A stretch of DNA of 64,000 nucleotides from NCBI RefSeq assembly GCF_000023585.1, contig NC_012914.1, positions 1,192,501-1,256,500 on the forward strand, in the 5' to 3' direction. Every line of letters starts with the position of its first letter. Position 1 is the stretch's first letter. Made by a program: the position numbers and the translations under genes. Shown piece by piece: positions 18,170 through 26,925 of the stretch. The notes under the pieces are model-generated. The model worked only from the letters and a program-made list of their open reading frames with translations. It did no database searches and was not told the DNA's origin. The stretch comes from Paenibacillus sp. JDR-2. Lineage in GTDB: Bacteria; Bacillota; Bacilli; Paenibacillales; Paenibacillaceae.

Positions 18170-19600
18170 CTGAGTTATTGGTTAACGCATCGCCGCAAGC
18201 TGCCCGGCCTGATGCTCGTTTGCGCTCTCATTGTCATGCTGGAAGGAGCAGAAAGCGCTGCTAGAAAACAGAATCCGCTTGCTAATTCAAGCGCGTACGC
18301 GGCTGCCTTTCAGGTGGAAGAGGCGCGTTATTCGGAGTGGACCATTCATGTCTCATCCTCGCATCCGAATTATCGGCTGGGTAAAGCCGAACCGGTGTCC
18401 GGAGCCTATCTGGGCGCGTATGTGCTTCAGAACTCAACCATCCATAACAGCATGACGGAGTTCAATAACTTAGCAGGGAAGCAGCATGCCAGTTTTTTTA
18501 AATATGTCGGTTATGGAGAGCCATTCCCGGCCGAGTGGGTGTCCGAAGTAAAAGAAGCGGGAGCTTTTCCTCATATTGCCTGGGAGCCTAATGACGGACT
18601 GGCCATGGTGAAGGACGATGCTTACCTGCGGAGATTTGCCGAAGCGGCTCGCAAGGCCGATGTGCCAATCTTTCTGCGTTTTGCATCCGAAATGAACGGA
18701 ACCTGGACGAATTACAGCGGAGACCCGGAGCTATATATAAAGACGTGGAGAATGGTTCATGATATATTCGAGAAAACCGCTCCGAAAATTGCCATGGTCT
18801 GGACCGTTCTGAATGTGCCGGAGCGTCCGATTGATGCCTATTACCCGGGTGATAATTATGTAGATTGGGTGGGAATCAACGTCTATAACGTAAGATATCA
18901 CAACGGAGATATCAAGCAGCCGTCGGATTTCGAAGATCCGCTTCAGATGATTGATTATGTGTATAACCGGTTCAGCAGGACAAAGCCGATTCAGTTGTCC
19001 GAATACGGTGCGACTCACTATACGGTGACAGACGGGGTAAAGGATAACGCATTTGCCATTGCGAAAATCAATCGTCTGTATTCCAGCCTTCCCGGGCTTT
19101 ATCCAAGGGTTAAGGCTGTATTTTATTTCGATGTTAACAATCTTGCAGAATATAATGAGGTACGGCGTATTAATGATTATTCCATCACGAATGAGCCTAA
19201 GATCATTGAAGCTTATAGACAGGCGACGGCTGGTTCTTATTATTTGAGCCGTTTAGCCGATAACGGAGGATCTGCAACCGTAAATCAGCCGTTCACTTAC
19301 CGCGGTCATATATTCGAGCTTGACGGAGAGCTGTATGTGGACGAGGATTTCTTCAGCCGGATCCTTCAAACGGATGCGGAGACGATGGAGGACGGGAAGG
19401 TCCAATTGATCCGATGGGACAGCGGAATACCAAGAGTGGCGCGGGTTTCGTTCATTCCGCATAAAATATGGAGCGGATACAAATTGAACGGTATCACCCC
19501 GTTATGGAGGGATATTAAAGCTCTGCCCCTTGTTATGGCAGCCAAGGAGCTTGGCTACCAGATCAGCTGGAATGGAATTCACATCTACATGGAGGAATGA
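18170..19600 (+). CDS. Secreted GH26-like glycoside hydrolase with C-terminal stalk domain
   Basis: About 476 residues. After a basic N-terminus and signal sequence (THRRKLPGLMLVCALIVML) comes a TIM-barrel domain with the GH26 pattern: the acid/base Glu in FASEMNGTW (about 173) and the nucleophile Glu in QLSEYGATHY (about 278), as in beta-mannanases. The last about 110 residues look like the copper-amine-oxidase-N-like stalk module common in Paenibacillus secreted proteins (FELDGELYVDEDFF, LPLVMAAKELGYQISWN). The start is unusual: AGGAGG at 18156-18161 points to CTG at 18170; the only standard upstream start, TTG at 18128, has no ribosome site and adds an acidic stretch before the signal. Substrate likely a mannan or related beta-glycan. 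Confidence 0.7.
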   Translation: MSYWLTHRRKLPGLMLVCALIVMLEGAESAARKQNPLANSSAYAAAFQVEEARYSEWTIHVSSSHPNYRLGKAEPVSGAYLGAYVLQNSTIHNSMTEFNNLAGKQHASFFKYVGYGEPFPAEWVSEVKEAGAFPHIAWEPNDGLAMVKDDAYLRRFAEAARKADVPIFLRFASEMNGTWTNYSGDPELYIKTWRMVHDIFEKTAPKIAMVWTVLNVPERPIDAYYPGDNYVDWVGINVYNVRYHNGDIKQPSDFEDPLQMIDYVYNRFSRTKPIQLSEYGATHYTVTDGVKDNAFAIAKINRLYSSLPGLYPRVKAVFYFDVNNLAEYNEVRRINDYSITNEPKIIEAYRQATAGSYYLSRLADNGGSATVNQPFTYRGHIFELDGELYVDEDFFSRILQTDAETMEDGKVQLIRWDSGIPRVARVSFIPHKIWSGYKLNGITPLWRDIKALPLVMAAKELGYQISWNGIHIYMEE

Positions 19601-19669
19601 AACCGCTTATCCCCCCGCATAATGAAAGTACACAATTCCATTAACACAGCATGAACGGAGGGATGAATC

Positions 19670-20374
19670 ATGACAGCGATCAGCGGCTCACCAATACGGA
19701 TTTACCTGCTGGCTGGCGTTGCTACTACCAAAGGCTATTTCGATGAATGCAGGAATCAGCTTGACCGGATATTTCGGGCGGATGGCCGCGAGCCAATCAT
19801 TCATATTTTGCACCCGTATGGAGATGTCAGCCGTAATCTGTACCGGCAAATTGTTGAAGTCGGCACGGATCTTACCAACCGCTTGTCCATTGGCCGGATT
19901 GGCGGGCGAGCGGCATTCCGGCAAGTGAAGGAAACGATGAAAAACGAGGAGGAGCCAATCCTTTTTATCGGTCATAGCGGAGGAGGGGCGGCAGCTTACC
20001 AGGCGGGGAAAATGCTGCATCAGCAGCGTCTGAACCGGAACTTCCGGATTGTTCAGGTGGGTTCGCCTCGTATTCCGATTCATCCGGAGCTGCGGGATAA
20101 AGTATGCTTTCTTCATTCCGTTGATACGGAAGGAAAACTCAGCGATCCGATCAGCAGGATTGGCACTTGGGGAGGATGGTCGGCAGAAGGGGCATCCGTG
20201 CCTCGCTGGAACCGGTTCAAATATTCTCCGTCTATTGTGGAAGGAATTCCGTTAATCGGCGGACATGCTCATTATTTCTGTCATCAGACACCTTATGTGG
20301 ATCAGAATTCGGTATGTAATCTGGATAAAACCATTAATCGGGTACGGGACTGGCTCCTTCAATCCTGGACCTGA
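19670..20374 (+). CDS. Alpha/beta hydrolase, lipase-like, cytoplasmic
   Basis: A 234-residue protein with the nucleophile elbow GHSGGG (about 102-107, Ser near 104) in ILFIGHSGGGAAAYQAGK, following a strand and a segment predicting an alpha/beta hydrolase fold. A late GHAHYF block (about 204) could supply the catalytic His. It has no signal peptide. Family not recognised beyond lipase/esterase-like. GGAGGG precedes the ATG. It converges with another lipase gene (20414) across a shared terminator; the two proteins are not closely similar to each other. Confidence 0.65.
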   Translation: MTAISGSPIRIYLLAGVATTKGYFDECRNQLDRIFRADGREPIIHILHPYGDVSRNLYRQIVEVGTDLTNRLSIGRIGGRAAFRQVKETMKNEEEPILFIGHSGGGAAAYQAGKMLHQQRLNRNFRIVQVGSPRIPIHPELRDKVCFLHSVDTEGKLSDPISRIGTWGGWSAEGASVPRWNRFKYSPSIVEGIPLIGGHAHYFCHQTPYVDQNSVCNLDKTINRVRDWLLQSWT

Positions 20375-20381
20375 AAACGCT

Positions 20382-20411
20382 AAAAAACTCCGCAGCTTCG
20401 CGGAGTTTTTT
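20382..20411. terminator. Bidirectional terminator between two lipase-like genes
   Basis: AAAAACTCCGC / GCGGAGTTTTT with a short loop AGCTTC; T-runs on both strands. Confidence 0.88.
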
Positions 20412-20413
20412 GT

Positions 20414-21265
20414 TTAAGTCAGCGGGCACCAGCCGGGCGGCTCGGAGCAAATCGCTTCGGCGAACTGCGGCTCCTCGCCGCATAGGTCGGCAAAATAGCT
20501 GCTTAGGATATGATTGCCGGAAACCGAGCCCATCCGGAATCCGCGTTTGACCTCGCCTTTGACATGCATATAGAAATACGTCTTCTTCGTATCCGGAGAC
20601 TGGTACACAAGCGGCGGCAAATGGGGAACGATATCGTATTCGTTCTGGAGACGCCAATGCGTCTCTACCGTATTGTTATATAGCTTGACGAAGCGCGTAT
20701 CCCCGACCCTTGGAGCGCCAAAGGTATATATGATTGGCGCCGTAAACGGCGTATTGACGGCGATATCGAGAGCAGCCAGGGTGGCAAGCGCTCCGCCTAG
20801 ACTATGGCCGGTAATAAATAACGGTTTTTCGACCGGCAGCTGCGCGATCAAGTCGAGCACCTGCGAGCGGGTTGATGTATAAATGTCGGTAAAGCCTTTA
20901 TGGGTTTGGCCGGCATTTTTAACAGGACGGTAAGTCGTCTGTTGAGCGATAAAATCCGATACCCAGTCCACGGCTGAACCGGAGCCCCGGAAGGCCAGAA
21001 CGGAAGAACGGTCCGATTGCAGAACAAAGCCAAAGCGTTCTTCGGTATCATCATAAGCTTTGGCTGAGAAATCCCCCACTAATTCATACCCTCGGGGGAC
21101 AAGGAAAAGGCCGTCCTTATTCTCGAATTGTGAGTAAGTCTGTCCAGCAATACCGGCAAGAAATAGGGCGATACGGAGATCGAATTGCTGAGGTTGACCT
21201 TGTCTCATAGGCCTTGGCAACGCCGTTGTCGTATTTGCATTGGACCTTCTCGTTGTTCTTGCCAT
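20414..21265 (-). CDS. Class 3 lipase family protein
   Basis: A 283-residue alpha/beta hydrolase of the class 3 lipase type. The signature VEKPLFITGHSLGGALATLA (about 145-164) holds the nucleophilic Ser; an Asp in YNNTVETHWRLQNEYDIVPHLPP (about 222) and a late His in VSGNHILSSYF (about 258) complete the triad. The conserved GAPRVGD block is at about 187. There is no signal peptide, so it acts inside the cell or is released otherwise. It likely hydrolyses acylglycerols or phospholipids. Monocistronic, divergent from the thrS leader. Confidence 0.85.
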   Translation of the reverse strand: MARTTRRSNANTTTALPRPMRQGQPQQFDLRIALFLAGIAGQTYSQFENKDGLFLVPRGYELVGDFSAKAYDDTEERFGFVLQSDRSSVLAFRGSGSAVDWVSDFIAQQTTYRPVKNAGQTHKGFTDIYTSTRSQVLDLIAQLPVEKPLFITGHSLGGALATLAALDIAVNTPFTAPIIYTFGAPRVGDTRFVKLYNNTVETHWRLQNEYDIVPHLPPLVYQSPDTKKTYFYMHVKGEVKRGFRMGSVSGNHILSSYFADLCGEEPQFAEAICSEPPGWCPLT

Positions 21266-21342
21266 ATACGGATCCCTCCGCTCTTATCTTGGGCTGGTTA
21301 TGTATACTATGTCTGGGCGCTTGTATGGGGAACTGATTCCTC

Positions 21343-21372
21343 TTGACTTTTTGAAATAAAACATTGTAACAT
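21343..21372 (+). promoter_or_regulatory. Probable SigA promoter of the thrS leader
   Basis: -35 TTGACT (21343-21348) and -10 TAACAT (21367-21372) with an 18-base spacer, about 20 bases before the T-box leader starts. Confidence 0.55.
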
Positions 21373-21392
21373 GATAACAATTTCATACGAAG

Positions 21393-21657
21393 GCAATGAC
21401 CAAAGACATGATCTCCTTCCCTAGATCCGCCCAGAGAGAGAAGCCCCGGCTGAAAGCTTCTTCGGTAAAAGATCGGGATTACCGCTTTGCAGCCGTCACC
21501 TGGAACCCGCAAACGATTTGCGGTAGTACACGTAACCGACTGATCCCCGTTACCGGATTCCAATGAGCATCATCGCGCCGGTAACGCGCGTGATGGAATT
21601 AGGGTGGAACCACGAGCAGAACGCACTCGTCCCTTGCAGGGAGAGCTGCGTTTTTTT
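21393..21657 (+). ncRNA. T-box leader (threonine) of thrS
   Basis: The T-box sequence AGGGTGGAACCACG is at 21601-21614, and a terminator (ACGCA/TGCGT with an inner CTC/GAG helix) with seven T ends near 21657. Upstream, AGAGAGAAGC and a GGCTGAAAGC distal loop fit Stem I, and the codon ACC in GGATTACCGC (about 21477-21486) is the best candidate for the specifier, matching threonine. Uncharged tRNA-Thr should switch the terminator to the antiterminator and turn thrS on. The 5' boundary is approximate. Confidence 0.88.
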
Positions 21658-21694
21658 GCGTTCAAAAAAATAAGGAAGAATTGGAGGAGCAAAA

Positions 21695-23608
21695 ATGGAG
21701 ATTCAAGCTGTTTGGCCAGACGAAAGCATAAGGAGGGTGTTGCAAGGCACGACCATTGCGCAGGTAGCGGAATCAATGGATGCCAATTGGAAGAAAACGA
21801 TAATAGCGGGGGCAATCAACGGCACGATGGCCGATCTTGATGAGACGTTTGGCGATGGCAGCCGAATCGACATGATTGCTCTGGACAGCCCGGAAGGGCT
21901 TTATATTTCCCGGCATAGTACCGCTCATGTGCTTGCGCAGGCGATCAAACGTTTGTATGGCAGCGAGGCGGTAAAGCTGGGCATCGGACCGGTAATCGAA
22001 GACGGCTTTTATTACGATGTAGACCTGGACCATTCGCTTTCGACCAAGGACCTGGAAGCCATAGAGCAGGAAATGCGGAGCATCGTCAAGGAGAACCTGC
22101 CGATTAAACGAAGGATTGTTTCGCGGGAGGAGGCGCTAGTTCTTTTCGGGGAAAGAGGAGAGCCGCTCAAGCTGGAGCTGATCCTGAATTTACCCGATGG
22201 AGAAGTTATACGTATTTACGAGCAAGGGGAGTTTGCGGACCTATGCCGGGGACCTCACTTGCCTTCAACCGGCCGTATCAAAGCCTTCAAGCTGCTTCAT
22301 GTGGCAGGTGCTTATTGGAGAGGCGATTCCGATAATAAGATGCTTCAGCGCATCTATGGTACAGCTTTCCTCAACAAGACTGAGCTTGCTGACTATTTGT
22401 ACCAGCTGGAGGAAGCGAAGAAGCGGGACCACCGCAAGCTGGGCAAAGAGCTGGAGCTGTTTATGTTCTCGGAGGAAGCGCCGGGGATGCCGTTTTATTT
22501 GCCTAAAGGAATGGCGATAAGGACCGCGCTGGAAAACTTCTCCCGGGAACTGCTTAACCGGAACGATTATGAAGAGGTCCGTACGCCGTTTATGATGAAC
22601 AAGCGGATGTGGGAGCAGTCGGGACATTGGGAGCATTACAAGGACAATATGTATTTCACTAAAGTTGACGAATCCGAATTTGCATTAAAGCCGATGAACT
22701 GCCCGGGTCATATGCTGATTTTCAAGAACAGCCTGCGCTCCTACCGGGAGCTTCCGGTACGTCTGGCGGAGTTTGGCCAGGTACACCGGCATGAGTTGTC
22801 TGGGGCATTAGGCGGCATGATGAGGGTACGTACCTTCTGCCAGGATGATGCCCATCTCTTTGTCCGACCGGATCAGATTGAAGAGGAAATCGGCAAAGTG
22901 ATGAGTTTGATCGGTGAGGTATACAAGGTATTCGGATTTGCTTATACCGTCGAACTGTCGACCCGGCCTGCCGATTATATGGGCTCGGATGAGCTGTGGG
23001 ATGAAGCCGAGCAGTCTCTGAAGAATGTGCTGGACGCACAGGGAGTGAACTATCGCATTAATGAAGGCGACGGTGCCTTTTACGGGCCGAAAATCGATTT
23101 TCATATCGTCGATGCCCTGAAGAGAAGCTGGCAGTGCGGAACCATCCAGCTCGATTTCCAAATGCCGGAGAAATTTGATCTGTCTTATATCGGCGAGGAT
23201 AACAAGAAGCAGCGGCCGGTTGTCATCCACCGCGCGATTTATGGCTCACTTGACCGTTTCCTTGGAATTCTGATCGAGCATTACAGCGGAGCTTTCCCGA
23301 TCTGGCTGGCGCCGGTGCAAGCTAAGGTTATTCCGGTATCGGAGCATGAGCTGGATTACGCGCTTCAGGTCAAATCGCAGCTTATTCAAGCAGGAATTCG
23401 GGTAGAAGTTGATGCCCGCAGCGAAAAACTCGGCAATAAAATACGGAAGTCCCAGCTAGAGAAGGTTCCTTATATGCTTGTCGTCGGTAAAAACGAGCGT
23501 TTAAGCGGCAGCGTGTCGGTCCGCAAACGCGGCGAGGCGGAAGGCTCCGTACAGCAGCTGGAAGAGATCGCCGGAGCAATCGTAGAGGAATTCCGCAAAC
23601 GAAGATAG
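21695..23608 (+). CDS. thrS: Threonyl-tRNA synthetase
   Basis: A 637-residue class II synthetase. In order: an N-terminal TGS domain (about 1-62), the editing domain with HSTAHVLAQA (about 74-83) and later CRGPHLPSTG, then the catalytic core with motif 2 region, zinc-site NCPGHMLIF (about 335), FCQDDAHLF and motif 3 RAIYGSLDRFLG (about 513-524), and the C-terminal anticodon-binding domain. It charges tRNA-Thr. GGAGGAGC precedes the ATG. Expression is under the T-box leader directly upstream. Confidence 0.97.
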   Translation: MEIQAVWPDESIRRVLQGTTIAQVAESMDANWKKTIIAGAINGTMADLDETFGDGSRIDMIALDSPEGLYISRHSTAHVLAQAIKRLYGSEAVKLGIGPVIEDGFYYDVDLDHSLSTKDLEAIEQEMRSIVKENLPIKRRIVSREEALVLFGERGEPLKLELILNLPDGEVIRIYEQGEFADLCRGPHLPSTGRIKAFKLLHVAGAYWRGDSDNKMLQRIYGTAFLNKTELADYLYQLEEAKKRDHRKLGKELELFMFSEEAPGMPFYLPKGMAIRTALENFSRELLNRNDYEEVRTPFMMNKRMWEQSGHWEHYKDNMYFTKVDESEFALKPMNCPGHMLIFKNSLRSYRELPVRLAEFGQVHRHELSGALGGMMRVRTFCQDDAHLFVRPDQIEEEIGKVMSLIGEVYKVFGFAYTVELSTRPADYMGSDELWDEAEQSLKNVLDAQGVNYRINEGDGAFYGPKIDFHIVDALKRSWQCGTIQLDFQMPEKFDLSYIGEDNKKQRPVVIHRAIYGSLDRFLGILIEHYSGAFPIWLAPVQAKVIPVSEHELDYALQVKSQLIQAGIRVEVDARSEKLGNKIRKSQLEKVPYMLVVGKNERLSGSVSVRKRGEAEGSVQQLEEIAGAIVEEFRKRR

Positions 23609-23614
23609 AAATGC

Positions 23615-23660
23615 AAAAAGGCGCTCCCCGACGATGTTAGATCGTCTTGGAGCGCCTTTT
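23615..23660. terminator. Bidirectional terminator between thrS and the CorA-like gene
   Basis: AAAAAGGCGCTCC with GGAGCGCCTTTT and a further inner helix ACGAT/ATCGT. It overlaps the stop of the minus-strand gene. Confidence 0.88.
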
Positions 23661-24803
23661 GCGTGACAGCTTGGACAGATCCGGCTCTGTCTCCATGCTT
23701 TCGCTTCTCTCGGTTAACTGTTCTTCGAGCATCACAATCTGCTTTTGACTTTTCTTATTCTTATTGGAGTCCCGTCCCGTGAGCAAATCGCCGGTCCAGC
23801 CTTTTTGCCACAGCCAGGCGTAAATAAGAATCGTAATAAAAAGGATAACGATGCACATGCCCGTAAAGCCCAACTGATGAGTATCCCAAGGAAGCGGTTT
23901 GAAGTTTGTTCCCCATAGGGCGCCTATAACGGTTGCAGGCGTGAAGATTACGGTGAAGATTGTCAGTGTCTTCATAATATCATTGCCGCGGAAGCTGGAG
24001 AGTGCATCATCCATCGAAATCAGCGTATCAATCTCGAGCGCGTAATGCTTCAGCAGGGATTCAATCCGGTCCAGCTTGTAGGTGGTTCGTTTGAATACTT
24101 CCGTTTCGGTCAGCGTGTCCATAAAAGCCTCTTGAGCAGCACCGTACAGCTCCCTAATGGGGATAAACAGATGGCTCCAATGCAATAAATCATAGCGGCG
24201 TTCAAAGATGACGTCGAGAAGCCCCGTTCTGTTCGATATCCGCATCGCCTGCTCGAGCTCGCCAAGCCTTTTTTCGAAGCCGTCGAGTCCGGTATGGAAA
24301 GGTCCAAGCAGCTGCCCCAGCATAACAAAGAACGCTTCGGGAGCGGATGCGCAGTCCTTGAGCCGGGAAGTAACGGAATCCTCCTGCAAGCGAATCATGA
24401 GACGCAGGTCTGTGTGAAGGGTAACAAGTTTATCAACGGTAAGCCAGAAGTGAAAAGGCTGTACATCGGTCATTTCCTCTGAGGCCTGAAGCATCAAGGT
24501 ACCGGATACGATTGTACCCTGATTGGCGAAATGCATCACGGTAACCTTATTGACCTGTCTGCCCCAGCACTCGTCCAGCCAGCTGGAGCATTCGGGAAGG
24601 ATGCGCTTGCAGGTCATTTGTTCTTCAAATTCATCGTCTGTTACAGGAGGTGAGGTAAATGTCATAGATGCCTTAGACGGGTCAGCTTTTTTTCGATTGT
24701 CTTTGCGCTTTGGCAATTCCTCGGTTGTCTCCATTGGAGGCCGTTCCAGCTGAAGAACATGCCATTCCCAGTCCGCGGGATAGCGAAGCATCCGGTGAAT
24801 CAT
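23637..24803 (-). CDS. CorA-like divalent cation transporter with altered GMN motif
   Basis: A 388-residue protein with a long cytoplasmic N-terminal alpha/beta plus helical domain and two C-terminal membrane segments (about 285-305 and 320-345), the CorA layout. The pore motif that is normally Y-G-M-N at the end of the first membrane helix reads WGTNFKPLP here (about 309-317), so Met is replaced by Thr. It is probably a member of the CorA superfamily, but Mg transport cannot be assumed with this change; Zn efflux-type or regulatory relatives also vary there. AGGAGG lies 6 bases before the ATG. The ends are hydrophilic and charged. Confidence 0.78.
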   Translation of the reverse strand: MIHRMLRYPADWEWHVLQLERPPMETTEELPKRKDNRKKADPSKASMTFTSPPVTDDEFEEQMTCKRILPECSSWLDECWGRQVNKVTVMHFANQGTIVSGTLMLQASEEMTDVQPFHFWLTVDKLVTLHTDLRLMIRLQEDSVTSRLKDCASAPEAFFVMLGQLLGPFHTGLDGFEKRLGELEQAMRISNRTGLLDVIFERRYDLLHWSHLFIPIRELYGAAQEAFMDTLTETEVFKRTTYKLDRIESLLKHYALEIDTLISMDDALSSFRGNDIMKTLTIFTVIFTPATVIGALWGTNFKPLPWDTHQLGFTGMCIVILFITILIYAWLWQKGWTGDLLTGRDSNKNKKSQKQIVMLEEQLTERSESMETEPDLSKLSRKRRSKTI

Positions 24804-24986
24804 TGTTTACCTCCTGTTCGTTCCTGTCTAAATTCCGAATTCCATGTCGCTTACTCTTCATCATAACCTGAACGGCTTTCTTGCACAACCTTCCTATAAC
24901 TTCCTATAACCCAGATTAACCGAGATTGATTGCGGGCGAAACAGGGTATAACTACCTTGAAGGAAGAAGAGGAGGATGATGAGACA

Positions 24987-25556
24987 ATGGCTAAAATAAT
25001 TGGATCATTTGCTACACAGCAGCAGGTTATCGATACCATTCATTCCCTTGAGCAAGCCGGTTTCGTCCAAGGGGAAATGAAGATCCTCGCGAAGGATAGC
25101 GAGCATTCCCGGCGTATTGAAGCCGAAAGCGACGTCCACGTCGACGAATTGACGGAGCTGGCGCAGACAGCAAACGAAGCGGAGAGAGACGAAAGCCGCG
25201 GAAGGGCTTGGACCGGGGCAGCTTTTATTCCGGCCATCGGTCTGACGGGAGGCGGCTCATGGAACCCGGGATTTGCGGCTGCAGGGCTGACGGCAATGGG
25301 AAACACGTTGACTGGAGATTATATTTTCGGCGATGAAGATCATATTGAAGGAGCTATGATGGCGCTTGGACTTGAGGAGCAGGAAGCGGCCTCCTGTCGT
25401 GATTCCATCCGGGAAGGCGCAACCTTAGTGATTATCGAGTCTGAAGAGAGCAAATCCTTGCTGGATAAGGATGGCGGTCCGGACCTGTCGCGTCTTGGCA
25501 TCGCAGAGGGTATCTTCAGGCAGCACGGAGCGAAGCGGATCTTCCACGGCTCCTGA
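24987..25556 (+). CDS. General stress protein 17M-like protein
   Basis: About 189 residues. The N-terminal block MAKIIGSFATQQQVIDTIHSLEQAGF is the general stress protein 17M-like domain; the middle is Gly/Ala-rich (AWTGAAFIPAIGLTGGG...AAAGLTAMG) and may insert in or associate with a membrane, and the C-terminus repeats an alpha/beta pattern ending GAKRIFHGS. The start at 24987 is preferred because GAGGAGG is upstream and the family domain begins there; a longer frame from 24930 would have an odd run of Glu and Asp. Function unknown, usually stress-induced in Bacillales. Confidence 0.7.
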   Translation: MAKIIGSFATQQQVIDTIHSLEQAGFVQGEMKILAKDSEHSRRIEAESDVHVDELTELAQTANEAERDESRGRAWTGAAFIPAIGLTGGGSWNPGFAAAGLTAMGNTLTGDYIFGDEDHIEGAMMALGLEEQEAASCRDSIREGATLVIIESEESKSLLDKDGGPDLSRLGIAEGIFRQHGAKRIFHGS

Positions 25557-25576
25557 TTTTTGTTTAATAATTAGAA

Positions 25577-25609
25577 GAAGGGATTCGGCTCTCGGCTGAA
25601 TCCCTTTTT
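25577..25609 (+). terminator. Intrinsic terminator after the stress-protein gene
   Basis: AGGGATTCGGC / GGCTGAATCCCT with a short loop, followed by five T. Confidence 0.85.
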
Positions 25610-25634
25610 GTATGCTGCTGTAACGCAACCAAAC

Positions 25635-26870
25635 TCATGCTTGAAGGGATGGCCGCTTCAACCCAACGATATCCGTCAATGGATGCTGATCGCCATTTAT
25701 CAGATCACGCAGGAGAAGGGAGGCCAGCATGCTGTAAACCGTGCCGTTGCCGCCGTATCCCAGACAGTAATAAACGCCGGGCAAAGCGGGATCTTCTCCT
25801 ATAAAAGGCAGATTATCGACGGATTCTCCGAAGGTCGCGCTCCATTCGTATTCGAATGGGACATCCAGCATCGGGAAGTGTGCGGTAAGCTTGTCATAAA
25901 GCTTATCTATACGTTTGCTGCGCTCCTGCTCGCCGTCAATGGGGTGCTCGGTTGGCTCATCGAGACCGCCAATTACGATCCGGTTATCAACGGTTGTTCG
26001 CATATACAAATATGGCCTTGCCGTTTCCCAGACCATCATTCGCTTATGCCAGCTCTGTTCAAGCTTCGATTGATCCTGAACGGCTGTTACCGCCGCAAAA
26101 GACCGGTTAAGAATCGGCTTGACCAGCTTGCCGCGAAGCTCTTCCGGTTCGTACCCAATGGCATAGATGACACGGTCCGCTTCGATAATATGACCTTCAG
26201 CCGTTGATAACCGATGCTTTCCATTCTTCGAACGTTCATGGGATACGATGTCCGTATGCTCGTAGAGCCTTGCTCCGCTAACGGCGGCGGCATCGGCAAT
26301 CCCGTGCACGAACCGGAACGGATTCACCTCGGCATCTCCTTTCGTTATTATCGCTCCGGAGCGCCGGAACGGAAAGTGACGGGAGATCGCATCCGCTTCC
26401 CAAAAGTCGATGTCGAAGCCGTTTTGCTTAAGCGCCTGGTACTCTTTCCGAAGCTTAGGCAGCTCTTGCTCCGAGCTGGCATAATAAAGGCTGCTCCGAG
26501 GGACAAAATGAGGATCGATGGCGAGCCCGCCCGCGATCAGGCCGATTTGTTTGACCGCTTCCTTGCAGGCCGCATAGAATTGCACAGCCGCCTGCTGGCC
26601 GATCTGATCAATCAGATCGCATAGCATAACATCATTAGAGAATTGCAATAAGCCCGTGTTGGCGGAAGTGCTGCCGCCCGCGATAGTGCCTCTTTCGAAG
26701 ACGGCGTTAGCTATTCCGCTCTTCGCCAGTATATAAGCGCACATGGATCCGGACATTCCGCCTCCGATTATGGCAACCCGCACTTGCAGATTTCCGGAGA
26801 TTACAGGGTAAGATTTATGCTGCTTCCAAGTAGTCGGCCAGAATAAATGACCGCTGTGCAGCTCCTTCAT
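25635..26870 (-). CDS. FAD-dependent oxidoreductase (DAO family)
   Basis: A 411-residue flavoprotein: FAD-binding loop VRVAIIGGGMSGSMCAYILAK (GxGxxG near residue 33), GSTSANTGLLQFSND (about 65-79) and the C-terminal GYGGNGTVYSMLA (about 385), all typical of the D-amino-acid oxidase/glycine oxidase superfamily, closest in pattern to PuuB/OrdL-like amine oxidoreductases. There is no Rieske domain at the C-terminus. Substrate not deducible. Start: ATG at 26870 with GAGGTGA upstream; a GTG three codons earlier overlaps that ribosome site. Downstream of the AraC gene by 55 bases on the same strand, but a separate function is likely. Confidence 0.8.
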   Translation of the reverse strand: MKELHSGHLFWPTTWKQHKSYPVISGNLQVRVAIIGGGMSGSMCAYILAKSGIANAVFERGTIAGGSTSANTGLLQFSNDVMLCDLIDQIGQQAAVQFYAACKEAVKQIGLIAGGLAIDPHFVPRSSLYYASSEQELPKLRKEYQALKQNGFDIDFWEADAISRHFPFRRSGAIITKGDAEVNPFRFVHGIADAAAVSGARLYEHTDIVSHERSKNGKHRLSTAEGHIIEADRVIYAIGYEPEELRGKLVKPILNRSFAAVTAVQDQSKLEQSWHKRMMVWETARPYLYMRTTVDNRIVIGGLDEPTEHPIDGEQERSKRIDKLYDKLTAHFPMLDVPFEYEWSATFGESVDNLPFIGEDPALPGVYYCLGYGGNGTVYSMLASLLLRDLINGDQHPLTDIVGLKRPSLQA

Positions 26871-26925
26871 GAAGATCACCTCATCCGTTAATATGCCCCA
26901 ATTCGGACTAACTTTTGATTACCCG

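Noticed and set aside
20374..20414. Two lipase-like genes as a recent duplication
   Set aside because: Apart from the GHSxGG elbow the two proteins at 19670 and 20414 show no obvious common sequence and are on opposite strands.
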